Part shown: piece by piece, positions 58,967 through 64,000 of the stretch
How positions within the stretch are numbered: the first letter of the stretch is position 1
How the letters are laid out: every line of letters starts with the position of its first letter
Source of the DNA: Leadbetterella sp035299025
GTDB lineage: Bacteria > Bacteroidota > Bacteroidia > Cytophagales > Spirosomataceae
Direction: 5' to 3'
NCBI GenBank assembly: GCA_035299025.1
Contig: DATGXK010000016.1
Location: 186,001-250,000, forward strand
Length of the DNA stretch: 64,000 nt
Position numbers and translations under genes: made by a program
The notes under the pieces: model-generated
The model's database searches: none
What the model was told of the DNA's origin: nothing
What the model saw: the letters and a program-made list of their open reading frames with translations, nothing else

Positions 58967-59767
58967 TTATTTAGAAAGCTCCTTGGCCCGTTTTTCTGCA
59001 TTTAGTATTCCTTGTTCCAGCCCAATGCCGATATTGGCCTCGGCAAAAGTGCTGAGTGCGGCCTCGGTAGTTCCGCCTTTGGACGCTACTGCCTTTATGA
59101 GGTCATCTAGGCTGAGTTCGGCATTGTTTATCAAATGGTAGGCTCCGAGCATGGTTTGTTTTACTAGAAGTCTGGAAAGACCTTCATCGAATCCCATAGT
59201 TTTACCAGCCTCTACCATGTGTTTCACAACATAATAAAAATACGCAGGTCCACTGCCACTTAGTGCCGTTACGGCATCTATCATGTTTTCATCTTCAATG
59301 TACACCGATCGTCCAGTGGCATTTATAAGGTTTTCAATTTTGAGTAATTTGGAAAACCCGATGCCTTCGGAAGCACAAAAGCCCGTAATTCCTTGCCCGA
59401 GCATGGCAGGTGTATTGGGCATAGCCCTTACCACCAATTTGTGACTTAGTTCGGATTGTATTCTGGCCATTGTTATGCCCGCCATTATGGACAAAACTAC
59501 TTGCTCAGGATTTAAGAAACCTTTGAGCTCATTGGCTACTGCACTAAAATCTTGAGGTTTTACGGATAATATGACCAAGTCATAGGTCGAAAGTGTATCA
59601 TTAATGGTATCGACTACCACACCTTCTTTTGATTTTTTTAGGATTTCGGACCTTTCTGGGCTTTTTTCAATGAGCAAAAGGTTTTCTTTTTTTACCAAAT
59701 CATATTGAATGAAAGACCTTGCGAAGGCCATTCCCATATTTCCGCATCCTACTATCGCTATTTTCAT
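58967..59767 (-). CDS. proC: Pyrroline-5-carboxylate reductase
   Basis: Last step of proline synthesis: reduces 1-pyrroline-5-carboxylate with NAD(P)H. The 266-residue protein has the Rossmann start IAIVGCGNMGMAFARSF, the VILSVKPQDF and VVRAMPNTPAMLGQGITGF segments, and the C-terminal dimer signature VTALSGSGPAYFYYVVKHMVEAG and GGTTEAALSTF. Its stop touches the beta-lactamase start, so the two form an operon. No other proline gene is adjacent. Confidence 0.95.
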   Translation of the reverse strand: MKIAIVGCGNMGMAFARSFIQYDLVKKENLLLIEKSPERSEILKKSKEGVVVDTINDTLSTYDLVILSVKPQDFSAVANELKGFLNPEQVVLSIMAGITMARIQSELSHKLVVRAMPNTPAMLGQGITGFCASEGIGFSKLLKIENLINATGRSVYIEDENMIDAVTALSGSGPAYFYYVVKHMVEAGKTMGFDEGLSRLLVKQTMLGAYHLINNAELSLDDLIKAVASKGGTTEAALSTFAEANIGIGLEQGILNAEKRAKELSK

Positions 59768-59840
59768 AATGTTTATTGTAAAATATCAAAAAAAATAGCC
59801 TCAAATTTTCATCTGGGCTATTTCTGTAAATTAATTTTAA

Positions 59841-60989
59841 TTATTTCTCCACCCACTCAACCATCTCATTGAATACTGCCTCTGTACTTCCTAAATATCC
59901 CGAGCCTTTGTGTTTTACTTTTCCATCTTTATCTATACAGAATTTGGCTGGAATACCCTCTACTCCATAAGTCAGAGCTGTTTGGTTGCCAATATCAAGT
60001 GCTGGGTTCATAAACGAGAATCCACGGTTGGTTATGAATTTACCTACGTGGTCTTTCCATTGGTCTTCACCCACTCTCTCAAATGTATTCACAAACAAGA
60101 AAACTACATTTGGATCGTCTTTGTATTTTTCTGTGGCTTTTTTCATGCCAGGAAACGCCATAATGCACGGCCCGCACCAAGTAGCCCAAAAGTCTATGAT
60201 AACTGTTTTACCTCTGAAGTCAGAGAGTTTTACTTTTTTGCCCTCCAATGTAGTCAGTTCAAAGTCAGGAGCTAGACTACCCACTGTTCCAACTGAGGCT
60301 TGATTTACAGTTTGAATAAACATCTTGGCGAAGAAATGACTTTTGCCCTCTTTTTCTAGCTTTTCTTTTAGTTCAAATTGATATTCACCACCAAAGTCGG
60401 GTTTCAAGAAATTGTTGGCAGCTATGATAGCCGATAGTGATGTGCCCATTGATTTTATTTTGGGCAAAACGAGATTCTTTTGTGCTTCGAGCGACGCTAT
60501 GTATTGGTTTCGAAGAGCGGCTTTGTCTTTCTCATTTTTTGCAGACTGAAATTTTGCATCAAGCGTACTAACGGCTTTAGAAAAAGACTGCATGTCGGTC
60601 ATGATTTCGTTAAACATTCTCATGTTTTCCGATCCCTGAACATTGGCTGTGGCAGCTTTTTCGGGTGTGGCAGAGCCATCGGCCACAATCGAAAGGTCTT
60701 CGCCACCATCTAAGATAAGGCCTATCACTTGTTCGTTGGCAATGTTGATTTGATAAATGCCTGGCTCAGCTATTTTGGTATTGAAATTAAAACTTTTAGC
60801 CGAAATTTTGGCACTATCTACTTTGGCTGGTATGTTCCTTTCGTTCATTCTTTCGAGGTAAACCATCCCTGACACATCGTTGGTGATGGTTCCTTTTATT
60901 TTTAAAGGAAGCCCCGAGCCGTCTTTGGTTTGAGAATTACAAGAAAGAAAAACGCCTATAAAGAATAGCAACAATACATTTTTTTTCAT
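59841..60989 (-). CDS. TlpA-like thiol-disulfide lipoprotein with DUF4369 domain
   Basis: A 382-residue periplasmic lipoprotein. The signal peptide ends in a lipobox (VFLSC, Cys17). A DUF4369 beta domain (about 28-130) follows, then a helical linker with FQSAKNEKDKAALRNQYIASLEAQK, and a thioredoxin domain from residue 235 with the active site CGPC at about 271-274 (DFWATWCGPC) and the cis-Pro loop GVEGIPAKFCIDKDG. This layout is widespread in Bacteroidota, where such proteins reduce disulfides or help cytochrome maturation. It is a single gene. Confidence 0.92.
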   Translation of the reverse strand: MKKNVLLLFFIGVFLSCNSQTKDGSGLPLKIKGTITNDVSGMVYLERMNERNIPAKVDSAKISAKSFNFNTKIAEPGIYQINIANEQVIGLILDGGEDLSIVADGSATPEKAATANVQGSENMRMFNEIMTDMQSFSKAVSTLDAKFQSAKNEKDKAALRNQYIASLEAQKNLVLPKIKSMGTSLSAIIAANNFLKPDFGGEYQFELKEKLEKEGKSHFFAKMFIQTVNQASVGTVGSLAPDFELTTLEGKKVKLSDFRGKTVIIDFWATWCGPCIMAFPGMKKATEKYKDDPNVVFLFVNTFERVGEDQWKDHVGKFITNRGFSFMNPALDIGNQTALTYGVEGIPAKFCIDKDGKVKHKGSGYLGSTEAVFNEMVEWVEK

Positions 60990-61058
60990 TTTGTCTTTTG
61001 TGTTTTTCGTTTATTTCTTAAACGAGCTTTTTGTGTATTATCATTGAAACAAATAATC

Positions 61059-62501
61059 TTACTTCAATTTTTCTGCCAAAAGGGAATTCAAAATTTTTGG
61101 ATCAGCCGAACCTTTCGATTTTTTCATGACTTCACCCACAAAAAAGCCCATCAAGCCTTTTTTGCCTTTTTTGTATTCTTCTACTTTAGCTGTGTTTTGC
61201 GTCAAAACTTCCTCAATCCAAACGCTCATGGAGTCTGTATCCTGGCTTTGAATCAAGTTATTAGACTTCGCAAGTTCCAAAACATCACTTTCAGGTTGAC
61301 TGATTAACAAATTCATTAACACCTGAGCAGCAGAATTGCTGATGTTGCCTTGGTCAATGTTCTGAATTAACTCAGCTAATTTGCTCGGTTTTACGGCAAA
61401 GTCACTTATATCCTGATTGTTTTCGTTCAGGTAACCTTTTATGTTAGAGAGTATCCAGTTAGAAACACTTCTATAGTTGCTTGTGTAATTGCAAGTTTCA
61501 AGAAAATAGTCACTTAAAGACCTTTCTTCGGTCAGTAAATAGGCATGTTCTTCTAATATTCCCAAGTCTTTACTGAATGTTTCGAACAGTTCGTAAGGCA
61601 ATTTGGGCATTTTTGACTTTGCCAAAACCAAGTCTTGATCGCTAATTATAATGGGAGCCAGATCTGGTTCAGGAAAATAACGATAGTCGTTCATGGTTTC
61701 TTTTACACGCATACCAAAAGTTTTGCCTTGTTCAGGGTCAAAGCTCCTAGTTTCCTGAATTATGGTGCCACCAGCATCCAAAATTGCCGCTTGTCGTTCG
61801 ATTTCGTATTCAGCAGCCTTTTGTAGGAATCTTATGGAGTTCATATTTTTGATTTCCACTTTGGTTCCTAGTTTTTCGCTTCCTTTTTGTTTTAAAGAAA
61901 CATTTAAATCTGCCCTTAATGAGCCTTCTTCCATATTTCCATCACTAATGCCTAAAAAACGCACCATTTTCCTTATTTCAGAAAGATAGGTGGCGGCCTC
62001 AAGAGGAGAGGTCATACATGGTTCGGAAACTATTTCAAGTAAAGGAGTGCCTGCTCTGTTATAATCTAGGCAAGTATAATTGTCTTCTATGTCATGGATA
62101 GATTTACCGGCGTCTTCTTCCATGTGTATGTGATGGATTTTGACCGAATGGCTTGTGAAATCTTTCCCTTTCTTAATTTTGAATTTAACTTCTCCTCCCC
62201 AGCAAATGGGTGATTTATCTTGCGAAATTTGATATCCTTTAGGTAGGTCAGGATAAAAATAGTTTTTTCTGTCGAAGAAGTTAAACTGATTTATCTCGCA
62301 GTTAAAGGCCAAACCCAATTTTATAGCATACTCTACGGCCTTCTGGTTAAGTTTGGGTAATACGCCTGGATGTGCGAGAGTAATAACGCCGATGTGCGTA
62401 TTGGGATCTCCGCCAAATTTGTTGGAGTCTGAAGCGAAAATTTTACTTTCCGTTTCGAGTTGACAATGCACCTCTAAGCCTATTACTATATCGTATTCCA
62501 T
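61059..62501 (-). CDS. gatB: Aspartyl/glutamyl-tRNA amidotransferase subunit B
   Basis: Subunit of GatCAB, which converts misacylated Glu-tRNA-Gln (or Asp-tRNA-Asn) to the correct amide. The 480-residue protein opens with YDIVIGLEVHCQLETESKIF, contains the zinc/ATP segment DLPKGYQISQ, DYNRAGTPLLEIVSEPC and EEGSLRADLNVS, and ends in the YqeY-like tRNA-binding tail (KGLMGFFVGEVMKKSKGSADPKILNSLLAEKLK). It has its own TAnnTTTG element. gatA and gatC are not next to it. Confidence 0.96.
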   Translation of the reverse strand: MEYDIVIGLEVHCQLETESKIFASDSNKFGGDPNTHIGVITLAHPGVLPKLNQKAVEYAIKLGLAFNCEINQFNFFDRKNYFYPDLPKGYQISQDKSPICWGGEVKFKIKKGKDFTSHSVKIHHIHMEEDAGKSIHDIEDNYTCLDYNRAGTPLLEIVSEPCMTSPLEAATYLSEIRKMVRFLGISDGNMEEGSLRADLNVSLKQKGSEKLGTKVEIKNMNSIRFLQKAAEYEIERQAAILDAGGTIIQETRSFDPEQGKTFGMRVKETMNDYRYFPEPDLAPIIISDQDLVLAKSKMPKLPYELFETFSKDLGILEEHAYLLTEERSLSDYFLETCNYTSNYRSVSNWILSNIKGYLNENNQDISDFAVKPSKLAELIQNIDQGNISNSAAQVLMNLLISQPESDVLELAKSNNLIQSQDTDSMSVWIEEVLTQNTAKVEEYKKGKKGLMGFFVGEVMKKSKGSADPKILNSLLAEKLK

Positions 62502-62515
62502 ACTTTAAATTTTCA

Positions 62516-62523
62516 CAAAAATA
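62516..62523 (-). promoter_or_regulatory. -7 element of gatB
   Basis: On the minus strand TATTTTTG fits TAnnTTTG, 14 bp before the gatB ATG at 62501. Confidence 0.4.
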
Positions 62524-62550
62524 ATGCAAAATTTGGGGATTTTGACCTAT

Positions 62551-62590
62551 TAAAACAAAAAACGGACTCATAATTGAATTTATGAGCCCG
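62551..62590 (-). terminator. Terminator of the second TonB-dependent receptor
   Basis: On the minus strand CGGGCTCATAA (from 62590) pairs with TTATGAGTCCG (to 62563), one mismatch, followed by TTTTTTGTTTTAA. It lies 24 bp after the receptor stop. Confidence 0.8.
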
Positions 62591-62613
62591 CCAGTTTTTT
62601 TCTTGGTAAGAAA

Positions 62614-64000
62614 TCAGAGTTTGATGTTCAATTTTCCATAATAAAATGCTCCGTTGCTACCCATTTGTACGGGATCCCATGCTCCACCAGATTCTGTGTA
62701 ATAACCCGACGATATATCTGGATAAACGTTGAAAATATTGTTTGAGCCAAGAGACAAGCTGAGTTTTTTTGATATTTTGTAGTTCACCGACAAATCTGTG
62801 GTAGTTTTTGGTTTATAAATATCATTTTCTGCAACATCATAGTTCCAGTCTGCCAACTCTATTTGACCAAACCTCACCAATCTTACCAGAGTACTAAATT
62901 TCTTTATCTGATAGTCAAATGTTAAATTGATTTTTGACGGCGGAGCAGATGCTCTTAGAAAATACTGTTCTCTTAGGTCAAAATAAGTATCCTCTTTTCC
63001 GGCCAATTTATCATTGGTATTTATTTTGTCGATGTTCAGTTTGTTGAAATTCATCGCAAGGCTGGTGGTCAGAAATCCCTCACCCACTTTGTCTTTGTTG
63101 CTGAGTATGATATCCAAGCCTGTGGTGGTGGTATTTACGGCATTGGTGAAAAACTGTGCTTTGGCTACATTTATGTTTTTCAATAGTTGACCAATTTGCT
63201 CGTCTTCGTCTGTAAATTGTCCTGTAAGCACTATCCTATCTTTGATCTGAACCCAATAACCGTCTACCGTAAGCGAAAAGGTATTATTTGGTCGTACAGT
63301 AAAACCGAGACTTGCATTTTTTGATAATTCTTGCTTAAGAGAAGGTATTCCGAGAGCTTTTGTAACTTCGCTATTGTTTCTGGCAATTAGAACTTCCACA
63401 GGTTGTCCATTGATAAAGTTTGTAACGGTAGAGTTGAAATTGATTTGTGGCAATGACGGTGCTCGGAAGCCAGTGCTGGCTGTACCTCTGAAGGTTATTA
63501 CATCATTGATTTTTAATCGAGTAGAGATTTTTCCGTTTAGGGTGTTTCCAAAATCAGAGTAATTTTCAAATCTCAATGCGGCTCCCACCATAAACTTCTT
63601 TGTAAAATCGGCTTCCGTATCGAAATATAAGCCAAAATTCGACCTTGAGGCTTTGATTTCATCACTTGGTTGAAAGCCTGGGAATCCTTGAGATCCGCCC
63701 GGAACTCCGGCAATATAGCTTTTGTAAGATTTTTCTTCTCCTGCAAAAATTTGATAGTTTTCTACTCTATATTCAGCACCATAGGCAAGGTTAAGACCCG
63801 AAAGTTTGTCTTTTAGGAATTTGGAGAAACCCAAGTTTATCGTATTTTGATTTAAACTAAAACCTCCGGCCTCAAAAGCAGTGGGAGATGTTGCTCCCAA
63901 TGATGTATTCAGTGTATTTTCTAAAGAATATTCAAATTTGTTCGAGCCAAATGTATTGCTCAGATCCATTTCCCAACCTTTGAGTTTTGTCCTTACGCCC
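62614..64000 (-). CDS. TonB-dependent receptor, C-terminal part (cut by window end)
   Basis: The frame is open to the last base on the minus strand, so the ATG at 63969 is internal and the N-terminal part lies outside. The visible 460 residues are beta-barrel: GAEYRVENYQIFAG, FNLYFDTEADF-like strands, the family segment TASTGFRAPSLPQINF and NASLGFTVRPNNTFSLTVDGYWVQIKDRI, and an ending of YYGKLNIKL, a BAM-type terminal strand. The RAPSLPQ segment and the long extracellular loops match large receptors of the FecA/CirA kind common in Bacteroidota. The substrate is unknown. Confidence 0.85.
   Translation of the reverse strand, partial: GVRTKLKGWEMDLSNTFGSNKFEYSLENTLNTSLGATSPTAFEAGGFSLNQNTINLGFSKFLKDKLSGLNLAYGAEYRVENYQIFAGEEKSYKSYIAGVPGGSQGFPGFQPSDEIKASRSNFGLYFDTEADFTKKFMVGAALRFENYSDFGNTLNGKISTRLKINDVITFRGTASTGFRAPSLPQINFNSTVTNFINGQPVEVLIARNNSEVTKALGIPSLKQELSKNASLGFTVRPNNTFSLTVDGYWVQIKDRIVLTGQFTDEDEQIGQLLKNINVAKAQFFTNAVNTTTTGLDIILSNKDKVGEGFLTTSLAMNFNKLNIDKINTNDKLAGKEDTYFDLREQYFLRASAPPSKINLTFDYQIKKFSTLVRLVRFGQIELADWNYDVAENDIYKPKTTTDLSVNYKISKKLSLSLGSNNIFNVYPDISSGYYTESGGAWDPVQMGSNGAFYYGKLNIKL

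Noticed and set aside
58238..59767. The beta-lactamase homologue as a recently acquired mobile resistance gene
   Set aside because: There is no transposon, integron or composition change around it, and it is coupled to proC, which points to a resident gene.
1..64000. tRNA, rRNA, insertion sequences, prophage or conjugative genes
   Set aside because: None was seen on reading the intergenic parts and protein list; short or unusual RNAs could still be missed without a covariance search.

Overview
The window looks like a chromosomal stretch of a Bacteroidota bacterium, most likely of the Cytophagales type; I cannot name a genus. The evidence is low GC with AT-rich intergenic gaps, promoter elements of the phylum-specific form TAnnTTTG in front of many genes, two TonB-dependent receptors (one cut by each window edge), phylum-typical unknown families (DUF4494, DUF4290), a PafA-type phosphatase, LytTR/LytS two-component signalling and a lipid A gene (Gram-negative envelope). 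No rRNA, tRNA, transposase, integrase, phage gene or CRISPR array was seen.

Layout. 1-5.1 kb: receptor C-terminus, queD, lpxB, a small lipoprotein and sufB. 5.2-6.1 kb: a RES/Xre toxin-antitoxin pair placed directly after the sufB terminator. 6.1-10.3 kb: methyltransferase, SDR, mtgA, MmcQ/YjbR, DUF4494 and a ROK sugar kinase. 10.5-13.3 kb: a compact ABC-transporter operon with its own YtrA-type GntR repressor and a dyad that looks like the repressor's operator. 13.3-16.2 kb: a LytS-like kinase, LytTR regulator and glycerate kinase in one overlapping operon. 16.3-26.3 kb: mostly single genes (phosphatase, thioesterase, beta-barrel, patatin, MFS, carotene hydroxylase, PafA, alpha/beta hydrolase, M16 protease). 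26.5-30.1 kb: DUF4290-murA and a DEAD-box helicase. 30.1-33.2 kb: a YadA-head/S74-chaperone surface protein and a gene-free stretch, bracketed by two near-identical copies of a terminator. 33.2-40.5 kb: lysS, then a chain of a macroglobulin/plug protein, a GHL10 hydrolase, a DinB-like protein and a PD-(D/E)XK nuclease. 40.5-41.5 kb: a roughly 101-bp tandem repeat array next to a GxxExxY gene. 41.6-50.1 kb: GH63-like glucosidase, birA, rsfS-ftsH and a second macroglobulin/plug paralogue. 50.2-64 kb: gamma-glutamyltransferase, MacB-like permease, universal stress protein, argS, yicC, DUF4126, Lrp regulator, a subclass B1 metallo-beta-lactamase homologue coupled to proC, a TlpA-like lipoprotein, gatB and the second receptor.

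Most genes are housekeeping (translation: lysS, argS, gatB, rsfS, queD; envelope: lpxB, mtgA, murA; quality control: ftsH, M16). The accessory signals most worth following are the GxxExxY gene with its repeat array, the terminator-flanked adhesin cassette, the B1 beta-lactamase lipoprotein, the self-regulated ABC operon, the pair of macroglobulin/plug proteins, and the toxin-antitoxin module beside a lone sufB.
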